The position numbers were made by a program, and so were the translations under genes. Below the pieces are notes generated by a model. It saw only the letters and a program-made list of their open reading frames with translations, was not told the origin of the DNA and searched no databases. Positions 24,654 through 35,268 of a stretch of DNA of 35,268 bases are shown here, in pieces (positions within the stretch are counted from its first letter, which is position 1; the number at the start of each line of letters is the position of its first letter). This DNA is from JAHWJR01 sp035942035 (GTDB lineage Bacteria > Actinomycetota > Acidimicrobiia > Acidimicrobiales > CADCSY01). Location: assembly GCA_035942035.1 (NCBI GenBank), contig DASZDK010000111.1, positions 1-35,268 of the forward strand, given 5' to 3'.

Positions 24654-24890
24654 GCTCCCCGGTTGGGGACGGTCCTGGGGACGCGAGGCGGACGACCCTG
24701 TGGGTGATGACCCAGCGTCCACAGCACCACCGGGGTCCGGGCTCACGGCGCCCCCGCGCTGTGGGAAGCTGGGGACAACCGGGGGGATCCCCGCCATGCC
24801 GCTGACCGGCCACGATGGTCACTTCTCCCCAATCCACAGGACTTATTGCCATTATCAGAGATATCTCTCTAAGAGAGAGGAAGAGACGGC
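24654..24890. other. oriC: Probable origin of replication (oriC), dnaA-dnaN intergenic
   Basis: The 237-bp gap holds imperfect DnaA boxes: TGTGGGTGA (24699-24707, 7/9), GCGTCCACA (24715-24723, 7/9), TGGGGACAA (24770-24778, 8/9 inverted) and CAATCCACA (24830-24838, 7/9). The most AT-rich stretch of the window, about 24839-24877, follows directly and is a good unwinding element. Gene strand switches near here. In actinobacteria oriC usually lies between dnaA and dnaN. The boxes are fewer and weaker than in Streptomyces or Mycobacterium. Confidence 0.65.
24857..24877. repeat. Overlapping inverted repeats in the AT-rich element
   Basis: AGAGATATCTCT (24857-24868) is a perfect 12-bp palindrome. 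CTCTC-TAA-GAGAG (24865-24877) shares its right arm, so only one hairpin can form at a time. Both lie within 35 nt of the dnaN start. Confidence 0.5.
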
Positions 24891-26015
24891 GTGAAGTTCC
24901 GCTGCGAACGTGACGTGCTCGTCGAGGCTCTGGGCAGCGCCACCCGCGCCGTGTCCACCCGCGGCGGCGCGCTCCCGGTGCTCTCCGGGGTCAAGGCCGA
25001 TCTGAAGGGTGACTCCCTCGTCCTCACCGGGAGCGATCTCGACTTGACCATCCAGGTCTCGGTCACGGTGGCGGGGGAGACCGACGGGGTGGCGGTGCTC
25101 CCCGCTCGGCTGGCCGCCGACATCGTCCGGGCCCTCGAGCCCGGAGCGGTGCACGTGGAGGTCGGCGAGTCCGAGGCCCGCATCGCCTCAGGGCGGTCCC
25201 ACTTCGGCGTGCGCCTCCTGGCCGCCGACGACTTCCCGCGGGTGGCCGACGCCCCGACCGACGAGGTCACCCTCGACGCCGGCGCCCTGGTCGAGGCCCT
25301 CCGCCAGGTGGTGCCGGCCGCCAGCCACGACGACGCCCGTCCCATCCTCACCGGGGTGTACATGACCGCCGAGGCCGGCGGTCTGCGGCTGGTCGCCACC
25401 GACTCGTACCGGTTGGCGGTGCGGGACCTCTCCGGCGTGTCGGTGCTGGCCGAGGGGCAGTCGGTCCTTGTGCCGTCGCGAGCGCTCGGTGAGCTGGCCC
25501 GGCTCCTCGGCGACGCCAGCGAGGTGTCGCTGCGCCTGGGGGAGCGCGAGGCCACCTTCGAGGCCGGCGACTTCGCCGCCGGCGGCGGGTCGGGCACGGG
25601 TACCCGGTTGACGACCCGCCTGATCGAGGGCCAGTTCCCCAACTACCGCCAGCTCATCCCCGAGTCGTCGGCCAACCGTCTCACGGTGGGGCGCGAGCCC
25701 CTGCTCGACGCTCTGCGCCGGGTCAAGCTGCTGGCACGGGAGGCGACGCCGGTGCGGCTCAGTCTCGGGGCCGACGGGGTGGAGCTCAGCGCGGTGACCC
25801 AGGACGTGGGCCAGGCCGAGGAGGGTATCGACGCCAAGTACGAAGGCGCCGAGATGGTGATCGCCTTCAACCCCGAGTACCTGGCCGACGGCGTCGAGGC
25901 GGTGGAGGGTGACGAGGTCTCGCTGGAGACGACCGACGCCCTCAAGCCGGCGGTGGTCCGCTCCGTCGAGCGGGGCGACTACCTCTACCTGCTCATGCCC
26001 GTCCGGGTCTCCTGA
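24891..26015 (+). CDS. dnaN: DNA polymerase III sliding clamp (beta subunit)
   Basis: 374 residues, a normal clamp of three repeated folds. FRCERDVLVEALGSATRAVS opens the first. LRQVVPAASHDDARPILTGV opens the second. LRRVKLLAREATPVRLSLGA lies in the third, and the end YLYLLMPVRVS is the conserved C-terminus beside the peptide-binding cleft. It tethers DNA polymerase III to DNA. GTG 24891 follows a purine-rich leader (AGAGAGGAAGAGA) after the AT-rich oriC element. The gene lies 21 nt upstream of recF. Confidence 0.97.
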   Translation: MKFRCERDVLVEALGSATRAVSTRGGALPVLSGVKADLKGDSLVLTGSDLDLTIQVSVTVAGETDGVAVLPARLAADIVRALEPGAVHVEVGESEARIASGRSHFGVRLLAADDFPRVADAPTDEVTLDAGALVEALRQVVPAASHDDARPILTGVYMTAEAGGLRLVATDSYRLAVRDLSGVSVLAEGQSVLVPSRALGELARLLGDASEVSLRLGEREATFEAGDFAAGGGSGTGTRLTTRLIEGQFPNYRQLIPESSANRLTVGREPLLDALRRVKLLAREATPVRLSLGADGVELSAVTQDVGQAEEGIDAKYEGAEMVIAFNPEYLADGVEAVEGDEVSLETTDALKPAVVRSVERGDYLYLLMPVRVS

Positions 26016-26036
26016 GACCCCCGGCTCCGCCCGCTC

Positions 26037-27131
26037 GTGCGCCTGCGGCGCTTGTGGCTCACCGACTTCCGCAACCTCGCCGCTGTCGACCTGGAGGTCG
26101 CCGCCGGGCTGACCACGGTGGTGGGGGCCAACGGTGAGGGCAAGACGAACCTGCTGGAGGCGGTGGCCTACCTCGCCACCCTGTCGTCGTTCCGGGGCGC
26201 ACCGGGCGAAGCGCTGGTGCGTGCCGGCGCCGAGCGCGCCGTGGTGCGGGCCGAGGTCGATCCCGAGCAGCCCGGGCGGGCGGCCGACACCCTGATCGAA
26301 GCCGAGCTGCATGCCGTGGGCCGTGATCGCGTCATGGTCAACCGGCAGCGGCTGCGCCGCGCCGCCGACCTGGTGGGAACCGTGCGGGTGAGCGTGTTCT
26401 CCCCAGACGACCTCGCCGTGGTCAAGGGCGGTCCCGAGCGGCGCCGGCGGCTGCTCGACGACCTGGTGGTCGCCGGCTCCCCCCGTCTGGCCGCGGTCCG
26501 GGGCGACCTCGACCGGGTGCTGCGTCAGCGGGCAACGCTGCTGCGCCAGGCGGGTGGCCGCCTGACCGCCGACGTCACCGCCACCCTCGACGTGTGGGAC
26601 GCCAAGCTCAGCGACCTGGGGGAGACGCTGGCCCAGGCCCGAGCCGATCTGGTCGGCCAGCTCGAGCCGCTGGCGGGCAAGGTCTACGACCAGGTGGCGG
26701 CCACCGCCGCTCGGGTCACGGTCTCCTATGTGGCCCCGTGGCGCGACCAGGGCCTGGCGGCGGCGCTGGCCGAGGCCCGCACCGACGACGTCCGCCGAGG
26801 GGTGACCACGGTGGGACCCCACCGCGACGACGTGGCGCTGGGCATCGCCGGCCTTCCAGCCCGCACCCACGCCTCCCAGGGAGAGCAACGGTCGCTGGCC
26901 CTCGCCCTGCGCCTGGCCGGGCACCAGCTGGTCACCGAGGTGGGCGGCACGCCGCCGGTCCTGCTGCTCGACGACGTGTTCTCCGAGCTCGATCCCGAGC
27001 GCAGCGCCGCCCTGGTGGCCCACCTTCCACCGGCGCAGGCCCTGCTGACCACGACCGGTGCCCTGCCGGCGGGCGTGGAGCCCGAGCTGGTGCTGCGGGT
27101 GCGCCACGGCCGGGTGGCGGTGGAGCGATGA
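26037..27131 (+). CDS. recF: DNA replication and repair protein RecF
   Basis: 364 residues of an SMC-like ATPase that loads RecA at gaps through RecFOR. Opening RLWLTDFRNLAAVDLEV, Walker A VVGANGEGKTNLLEAV (residues 28-43), ABC signature ASQGEQRSLALALRLA, and Walker B VLLLDDVFSELDPERSAALV are all present. GTG 26037 is the first in-frame start after dnaN and gives the family's usual N-terminus. The stop overlaps the start of the DUF721 gene (ATGA). Confidence 0.96.
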   Translation: MRLRRLWLTDFRNLAAVDLEVAAGLTTVVGANGEGKTNLLEAVAYLATLSSFRGAPGEALVRAGAERAVVRAEVDPEQPGRAADTLIEAELHAVGRDRVMVNRQRLRRAADLVGTVRVSVFSPDDLAVVKGGPERRRRLLDDLVVAGSPRLAAVRGDLDRVLRQRATLLRQAGGRLTADVTATLDVWDAKLSDLGETLAQARADLVGQLEPLAGKVYDQVAATAARVTVSYVAPWRDQGLAAALAEARTDDVRRGVTTVGPHRDDVALGIAGLPARTHASQGEQRSLALALRLAGHQLVTEVGGTPPVLLLDDVFSELDPERSAALVAHLPPAQALLTTTGALPAGVEPELVLRVRHGRVAVER

Positions 27132-27457
27132 CGCCGATCGCGCCCCTTCCCGGCCAACCGGGGCCCGGGCCCCGGCGGGTGGCCGACTCGCTCGATCGGC
27201 TGGCGACGTCGCTCGGGGCCCCCTCGGCCGGCGTGCTCGCCACCTTGTTCTCGGCCTGGGCCGAGCTCGTGGGCCAGACCGTGGCCGCCCGCAGCCGGCC
27301 CCGTTCGCTACGCGACGGCGTGCTGGTGGTCACCGTCGACGAGCCGGCGTGGGCCACGCAGCTGCGGTGGCTCGAACCCGACCTGCTCGTTCGCCTGGGC
27401 GAGGCGCTCGGCCACGGCGTAGTCCGGTCCATCGACGTGCGCGTGCGGCGCACCTGA
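27128..27457 (+). CDS. DUF721 (DciA-like) protein
   Basis: 109 residues. LATLFSAWAELVGQTVAARS, then LVVTVDEPAWATQLRWLEP, is the KH-like DUF721 fold. It corresponds to Rv0004 between recF and gyrB. DUF721 proteins include DciA, which helps load the replicative helicase in bacteria lacking DnaC, so a replication role is probable. ATG 27128 overlaps the recF stop. Confidence 0.9.
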   Translation: MTPIAPLPGQPGPGPRRVADSLDRLATSLGAPSAGVLATLFSAWAELVGQTVAARSRPRSLRDGVLVVTVDEPAWATQLRWLEPDLLVRLGEALGHGVVRSIDVRVRRT

Positions 27458-27519
27458 GAGGCCGTTCTCGGCCACCGTCGGAGCCGGCCGGGTCCCCGGA
27501 GGCTGTCGCTCCCGGCTGG

Positions 27520-27525
27520 TACACT
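27520..27525 (+). promoter_or_regulatory. -10 element of gyrBA
   Basis: TACACT matches TANNNT and lies about 90 nt before the gyrB GTG. No clear -35 is seen. The leader between holds no obvious structure. Confidence 0.35.
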
Positions 27526-27617
27526 TGCATCGTTGCGATTCGTCCTGTGACCTGCGGCTTCGCGCCCGGCTCGGGTCGACTCGCCTTCTGTCCGTGACCC
27601 CCGCTCGAAAGGCGCGC

Positions 27618-29546
<1,929 letters not shown>

Positions 29547-29556
29547 TGGGCCGGTC

Positions 29557-32007
<2,451 letters not shown>

Positions 32008-32020
32008 CGGCCTCGTCCTT

Positions 32021-32058
32021 CCCGCCGGCGGGCGCATCCCACGGGGCACCCGATGCCC
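32021..32058 (+). terminator. Hairpins after gyrA
   Basis: The palindrome CCCGCCGGCGGG (32021-32032) lies 13 nt after the gyrA stop. GGGCA-CCCGA-TGCCC (32044-32058) follows. There is no U-tract. Confidence 0.45.
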
Positions 32059-32082
32059 GTTCCCTTCGTCGCTGCCGCGGGC

Positions 32083-32088
32083 TAGCCT
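32083..32088 (+). promoter_or_regulatory. -10 element upstream of the M15 fusion gene
   Basis: TAGCCT matches TANNNT. A 56-nt leader with GGAGGGA (32134-32140) precedes ATG 32145. Confidence 0.35.
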
Positions 32089-32144
32089 CAGCTTCACTCC
32101 CTCGCTTCCCCCTCCCGGCTGCCGCGCGCCCTCGGAGGGAAGCG

Positions 32145-32846
32145 ATGATCTGTACCCGTGCTCTTCCACGACCGGCCCTGCGGTCCCGCTCGTGCCCACG
32201 AGCCCGGCGCCGCCTGCCGAGCCAACGGGGCTCGGTCGCCCCGTTGGTGGCCGTGCTGGTGATGGCCACCGGCGGCCTCTGCCTGGGCCTGGGTCGGCTC
32301 GGGGGCCAAGCCGTGGCGGCTGCCCGGGGCCGGACGGCGGCAGACGCGGCCGCCCTGGCCGGCGCCGCCGAGGGTGAGGAGACCGCCCGGGCCGTCGCCG
32401 AGGCCAACGGGGGAGCGCTGGTGGACTTCACCGAGGAAGGCGCCGAGGTCCAGGTGCGGGTTCGGGTGGGCGGGTCCGACGCAGTGGCGCGCGCCGAGCG
32501 CGTCGGCGCCGCGGCGAGCGCCGGCGGTGCCGTTGGAGCCGCCGGGCTGACCCCGGAGATGCAGGCCGCCCTGGCCCGGGCCGAAGCGGCGCTGGGTGGG
32601 CCGGTGCCCATCACGTCGGGCTGGCGCTCGCCGGCGGCTCAGCGGGCCCTGTACGCCAACCGGGCCCGCAACCCGTTTCCCGTGGCCCGCCCCGGGACCT
32701 CGGCCCACGAGCGAGGGGAGGCGGTCGACGTGCCCCGATCGTTCGCCCCGCGGCTGGCGGCGGCGGGGCCCGCCGTGGGGCTGTGTCAACCCTTGCCGCG
32801 GACCGATCCCGTACACTTCGAGCTGTGCCGACGAGGGCGGGCCTGA
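32145..32846 (+). CDS. TadE/pilin-like leader fused to M15 (VanY-type) peptidase domain
   Basis: 233 residues. A basic N-terminus leads to QRGSVAPLVAVLVMATGGLC, a Tad-type pseudopilin leader and hydrophobic helix (27-58), then RGRTAADAAALAGAAEGEE, typical of TadE-like proteins. From about residue 135 an M15 metallopeptidase domain follows: TSGWRSPAAQRALY, GTSAHERGEAVDV (zinc His188, Asp195) and DPVHFEL (Glu226, His224). M15 enzymes trim D-Ala-D-Ala from peptidoglycan. The peptidase domain is short (about 95 residues) but keeps the catalytic set. It is likely outward-facing, on a membrane anchor. It lies between gyrA and the DUF3566 gene, a position usually empty in mycobacteria. Confidence 0.8.
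   Translation: MICTRALPRPALRSRSCPRARRRLPSQRGSVAPLVAVLVMATGGLCLGLGRLGGQAVAAARGRTAADAAALAGAAEGEETARAVAEANGGALVDFTEEGAEVQVRVRVGGSDAVARAERVGAAASAGGAVGAAGLTPEMQAALARAEAALGGPVPITSGWRSPAAQRALYANRARNPFPVARPGTSAHERGEAVDVPRSFAPRLAAAGPAVGLCQPLPRTDPVHFELCRRGRA
32812..32817 (+). promoter_or_regulatory. -10 element of the DUF3566 gene, inside the M15 gene
   Basis: TACACT lies 7 nt before GTG 32825 and inside the last codons of the preceding gene. No Shine-Dalgarno precedes the GTG, so a leaderless mRNA is likely. Confidence 0.4.
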
Positions 32847-33343
32847 ACGCCATCCACGGGGCCCGCAGCAGCGTCGTCGAACGGGCCCGCCGCTACCGGC
32901 CGCCGGCGCGGCGCGGCAGAGATGATGGGGCCACGGGCAAGGAGCCGGGCCCGGCGAAGGGGCGCCGCAGCTCGTCGAGCGCCCGCACCACGGGAGTGGT
33001 ACTGCGCCGGGTGGCTCCGGGAAGCGTCTTGAAGGTGTCGGCGCTGTTCTCCCTGAGCCTGGGGCTGGTCCTGCTCGTCGCCGGCGTGCTGCTGTGGTCG
33101 GCCGCCCATTCCGTTGGGCTCATCAGCAACCTCGAGAGCTTCATGGGGGACATCGGCTTCACCGACTTCCGCCTGGAAGGCGGCCAGGTCATGAAGGCCT
33201 GGCTCATCGTGGGCGGCGTCCTGGTCGTGGGCGGTACCTTGGCTGGCGTCCTCATGGCCATGCTCTACAACCTGCTCGCCGACGTGGTCGGCGGCGTCAG
33301 GCTCCTCCTCCAAGAGGACGAAACGCAGTCCCCGCGTGCGTGA
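32825..33343 (+). CDS. DUF3566 transmembrane protein
   Basis: 172 residues. A basic, disordered N-terminus (about 70 residues) is followed by VLRRVAPGSVLKVSALFSLS, TM1 (LSLGLVLLVAGVLLWSAAHS), ISNLESFMGDIGF, and TM2 (AWLIVGGVLVVGGTLAGVLM) with LYNLLADVVGGVRL at the end. This is the DUF3566 signature, as in Rv0007 located after gyrA. GTG 32825 lies 7 nt after TACACT and overlaps the M15 gene by 22 nt; an in-frame GTG at 32783 lies upstream of that promoter. The role is unknown, but it is conserved next to gyrBA in actinobacteria. Confidence 0.9.
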   Translation: MPTRAGLNAIHGARSSVVERARRYRPPARRGRDDGATGKEPGPAKGRRSSSSARTTGVVLRRVAPGSVLKVSALFSLSLGLVLLVAGVLLWSAAHSVGLISNLESFMGDIGFTDFRLEGGQVMKAWLIVGGVLVVGGTLAGVLMAMLYNLLADVVGGVRLLLQEDETQSPRA

Positions 33344-33374
33344 CGGGGGACATCCGGTAGCCTCGGCGGCTCCG

Positions 33375-33448
33375 GGGGCTATAGCTCAGTCGGTTAGAGC
33401 GCATCCCTGATAAGGATGAGGTCGCTGGTTCGATTCCAGCTAGCCCCA
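33375..33448 (+). tRNA. tRNA-Ile (anticodon GAT)
   Basis: A 74-nt cloverleaf: acceptor GGGGCTA/TAGCCCC, D arm GCTC/GAGC, anticodon stem CATCC/GGATG with loop CTGATAA, variable AGGTC, T arm GCTGG-TTCGATT-CCAGC, discriminator A. The CCA end is not encoded. A TAGCCT -10 lies at 33358-33363. It occupies the same place as ileT in M. tuberculosis. Its 3' part doubles as the integration site of the element to the right. Confidence 0.97.
33394..33448. mobile_element. attL: Attachment-site region (attL side) in tRNA-Ile
   Basis: The 3' 55 bp of the tRNA gene are also the last codons of the integrase gene, read antisense. Integrases of this kind recombine at the tRNA 3' half and restore the tRNA on insertion. 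The matching attR repeat lies outside the window, so the core length is unknown. Confidence 0.6.
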
Positions 33449-34602
33449 CCCTCCTGACCAGCACTTTTGTCCTCCGCAAGGGCGTCCGGAGGGCCCTCGG
33501 AAGCCTCCCAGGCCGCGGCTAGGCCGCGGGAATTTCGTAGCACCTCGTCGAGGCTGGCGGCGATCTGCCCGTCGAGCCCCTCGTAGAGGTGGCCGTAGCG
33601 GTCCAGCGTCACCGTCACCGAGCTGTGGCCCAGACGCTCCTGGAGGGCCTTCGGATGGGCGCCCTGGCTGATGGCCAGCGCCACCGCGGTGTGCCTCAGA
33701 TCGTGGAAGCGCATGCCCTCCACCCCGATGGCCCGGGTTGCCGGCGCCCACACCCGCCGAGCGAAGTTCGACCGGCGCATGGGCTCGCCCAGCGGCGTGG
33801 GGAACACCAGCCCGCTACGGACGACCTCGGGACGGGCCAGCCGGCCCTCGAGCATCGACGCCAGTGCCGCCGGGACCGACACGTTTCGGCGCCCGGCCTT
33901 GGTCTTGGGCTCGCCCCAGGCGAAGTGGCCCGAGAGCTCGTTGAGCTGTTCCACCACGGCGATGCTGCGCCGCAACAGGTTGACCCGCTCGACCCGCAGG
34001 CCGGCCAGCTCGCCCCAGCGCATCCCGGTGTAGGCGGCGGTGTAGATGAGCGTGGCCGTCTCGGGGCCCGCGGCCTCGGCCAGGTCGGCCACCTGGGCGG
34101 CGGTGAGGAAGCGCATCTGGCGGCGCCGCTCGGGCGGCAAGCGCACGCCATCGCAGGGCGAGCGGGCGATGAGCCCCGCCTGCACCGCCCCCCGCAGAAC
34201 CTGGGTGAGCACCTGGCCGATCTTGCGCACCGTGGCCGGGGCGTGCGTGCCCGTCGCCAGCATGTCGGCGATGAAGGTGCGCACCATGGGGTTGGTGACG
34301 CGGGCCAGGGGGACCGGGCCGAAGCGGGGGATCAGGTGCACCTGCACGATGCGTACGTTGCGGTCGCGGGTGGAGGGGCGTACGTCGACGATGCCGGCTG
34401 ACCACTCCTCGGCCCAGCTGGCGAAGGTGCGCTTGCCCAGCTCCGGGTCGACCCAGTCGCCGGCGGCCTTGGACACGGTCACGCCCGCCAGCCACCGTTC
34501 GGCGTCGGCCCGGCGGTGGAAGGTCTTGGAACGCTCCCGGCCGTCGGGTGTGCGGTAGCGGGCCCGCCACCGACCCTGGCCTCGCTTCTCGATGTGCGCC
34601 AT
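33394..34602 (-). CDS. int: Tyrosine recombinase/integrase
   Basis: 402 residues. N-terminal arm-binding domain (GQGRWRARYRTPDGRERSKT), a SAM-like core-binding domain at about 60-150 and a catalytic domain with YTAAYTGMRWGELAGLR (Arg195), the beta-hairpin EPKTKAGRRNVSV (Lys), RFHDLRHTAVALA (His300, Arg303), LGHSSVTVTLDRYGHLYEG (His326, nucleophile Tyr336). All catalytic residues are present. ATG 34602 has GGAGGAGAG upstream. The C-terminus runs about 65 residues past Tyr336, and its last 18 codons lie inside the tRNA. It carries out integration of the element that extends to the right. Confidence 0.95.
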   Translation of the reverse strand: MAHIEKRGQGRWRARYRTPDGRERSKTFHRRADAERWLAGVTVSKAAGDWVDPELGKRTFASWAEEWSAGIVDVRPSTRDRNVRIVQVHLIPRFGPVPLARVTNPMVRTFIADMLATGTHAPATVRKIGQVLTQVLRGAVQAGLIARSPCDGVRLPPERRRQMRFLTAAQVADLAEAAGPETATLIYTAAYTGMRWGELAGLRVERVNLLRRSIAVVEQLNELSGHFAWGEPKTKAGRRNVSVPAALASMLEGRLARPEVVRSGLVFPTPLGEPMRRSNFARRVWAPATRAIGVEGMRFHDLRHTAVALAISQGAHPKALQERLGHSSVTVTLDRYGHLYEGLDGQIAASLDEVLRNSRGLAAAWEASEGPPDALAEDKSAGQEGGASWNRTSDLILIRDAL

Positions 34603-34615
34603 GGCGCTCTCCTCC

Positions 34616-35131
34616 TCAGATGGGAGCTTCGAGGCCGACGGGTCGACGAGGCCGACCGGTGGCCGGTGGCGGTGCCAGGGTAGCGACCGGCCGAGCGACG
34701 GACCGGGCTGCTCCCGCCCGGGTCGCTCGAGGTTGGTGCCGGTCGTGGTAGGGCCGAGTGTGGCCTGGGCCCGAGCCAGGGTGGCGCTGGCCCACGTGGT
34801 CAGCGAGCGCAGCGTCGACAGGCCGGCCAGCGGGCGCTGGCTCACCAGTGCCGACACCTCTGTTGGACGTCGAGGATCTTCGAGCGGAGCTCTTCGGGCA
34901 CGGTGGAGCCAGCACAGGTCGGGCGTGGAAGGCCTCCCAGTCGACGACGGCCGATTGGTAGCTGTCCTCAGTGGGCGGGTGGTCCGCGCCGTGCCAGCTG
35001 CAGCCGCACGAGGCCACGTAGGTATCGGAGGAGGCGGTCGCCGCTGACCAGGTGCCCAGTGAGCGTCCCGTCCGGGAGCGCCGGGCGCCGTAGCCCTCGT
35101 GATGCCAGACGTCGTCGAGGATCACGCCCAT
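34616..35131 (-). CDS. Accessory protein of the element, unknown, probably frameshifted
   Basis: The frame from ATG 35131 encodes 171 residues. The first 75 look like a real protein, with RRSRTGRSLGTWSAATA and a Cys-rich segment VASCGCSWHGADHPPTEDSY, perhaps a zinc site, then VVDWEAFHARPVLA. Beyond about 34905 this frame turns into Arg/Pro/Ser filler. Protein-like sequence instead appears in other frames: TVPEELRSKILDVQQ (stop at 34842) and VSALVSQRPLAGLSTLRSLT with TTWASATLARAQATLG, the latter in the integrase frame. One or two frameshifts after residue 75 are likely, so the intact protein may be gone. The start overlaps the excisionase stop. It may be a pseudogene. Confidence 0.45.
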   Translation of the reverse strand: MGVILDDVWHHEGYGARRSRTGRSLGTWSAATASSDTYVASCGCSWHGADHPPTEDSYQSAVVDWEAFHARPVLAPPCPKSSARRSSTSNRGVGTGEPAPAGRPVDAALADHVGQRHPGSGPGHTRPYHDRHQPRATRAGAARSVARPVATLAPPPATGRPRRPVGLEAPI

Positions 35132-35268
35132 CGCTGCTCGCCTCGAGCCGGGCGCCGGAACTGTTCACGCCAGTCGGCCATCTCCGCCCGATCGAAGCGC
35201 AGCAGCCGGTTCCACTTGTAGTGGGGGAGCTGTCCTTCCTGCACGAGCCGATAGACGTGGCGCTTGGT
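35122..35268 (-). CDS. xis: Excisionase-type helix-turn-helix protein, partial
   Basis: The last 48 residues are in the window: TKRHVYRLVQEGQLPHYKWN, then RLLRFDRAEMADWREQFRR. This is the MerR-like helix_turn_helix excisionase family, which begins with a short recognition helix and a beta hairpin and bends attachment-site DNA to favour excision. Its N-terminus lies beyond 35268. It overlaps the next gene start by 10 nt and, with int, forms an int-xis module. Confidence 0.85.
   Translation of the reverse strand, partial: TKRHVYRLVQEGQLPHYKWNRLLRFDRAEMADWREQFRRPARGEQRWA

Noticed and set aside
33512..33531. GGCCGCGG repeat with CCGCGG palindromes as a possible att core
   Set aside because: It lies within the integrase coding frame and is compositional; the tRNA 3' end is the better candidate.

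Overview
The window is a very GC-rich stretch of an actinobacterial chromosome around the replication origin. The gene order is trxB-trxA / parB-parA-rsmG-jag-yidC-yidD-rnpA-rpmH / dnaA-dnaN-recF-DUF721-gyrB-gyrA-(M15)-DUF3566-tRNA-Ile. This is the order I know around dnaA of Mycobacterium and relatives. The flanking genes (PadR, ino1, DUF5318, pcnA, DUF6049, murJ) also belong to this neighbourhood in mycobacteria. No mutT4 or sigM is seen, while an HDAC-like gene, a DegV gene and an unfused kinase are present. This suggests a deep-branching actinobacterium, perhaps Acidimicrobiia; that placement is inference.

Layout. 1-260 is a repeat-bearing edge, possibly the tail of a plus-strand gene. 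261-2903 (minus) holds a DUF5318 gene and two Ala-rich membrane-protein genes. 3024-4708 (plus) holds a translationally coupled padR-ino1 pair. 4861-7063 (minus) holds the CCA-adding/poly(A) polymerase-type gene and a vapBC-like pair whose toxin gene is damaged. 7169-8972 is a divergent HDAC-like/GNAT pair. 8969-12672 is DUF6049-murJ. 12754-15246 holds degV and a Ser/Thr kinase. 15314-17424 holds small membrane proteins and trxB-trxA.

The leftward run 17484-22865 covers chromosome segregation (parB, parA, two perfect parS sites), rRNA methylation (rsmG), RNA binding (jag/khpB), membrane insertion (yidC, yidD), RNase P protein and L34. Rightward from about 23.2 kb come dnaA, the likely oriC (24654-24890), dnaN, recF, DUF721, gyrB and gyrA. 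A Tad-pilin-like/M15 peptidase fusion, DUF3566 and tRNA-Ile(GAT) follow. From the tRNA rightward an integrated mobile element begins: a tyrosine integrase that reads into the tRNA, a degenerate accessory ORF and an excisionase cut by the window edge.

Most notable points: (i) the kinase looks like a catalytically intact, unfused version of the pseudokinase-plus-ectodomain half of mycobacterial MviN (Rv3910); (ii) three parS-like elements lie with centres exactly 50 bp apart; (iii) at least nine genes have a TANNNT -10 hexamer 6-9 nt before the start codon, which points to leaderless mRNAs; (iv) the vapC-like toxin gene has a CTG start overlapping the antitoxin stop and a one-base frameshift; (v) an integrative element sits in tRNA-Ile close to oriC.
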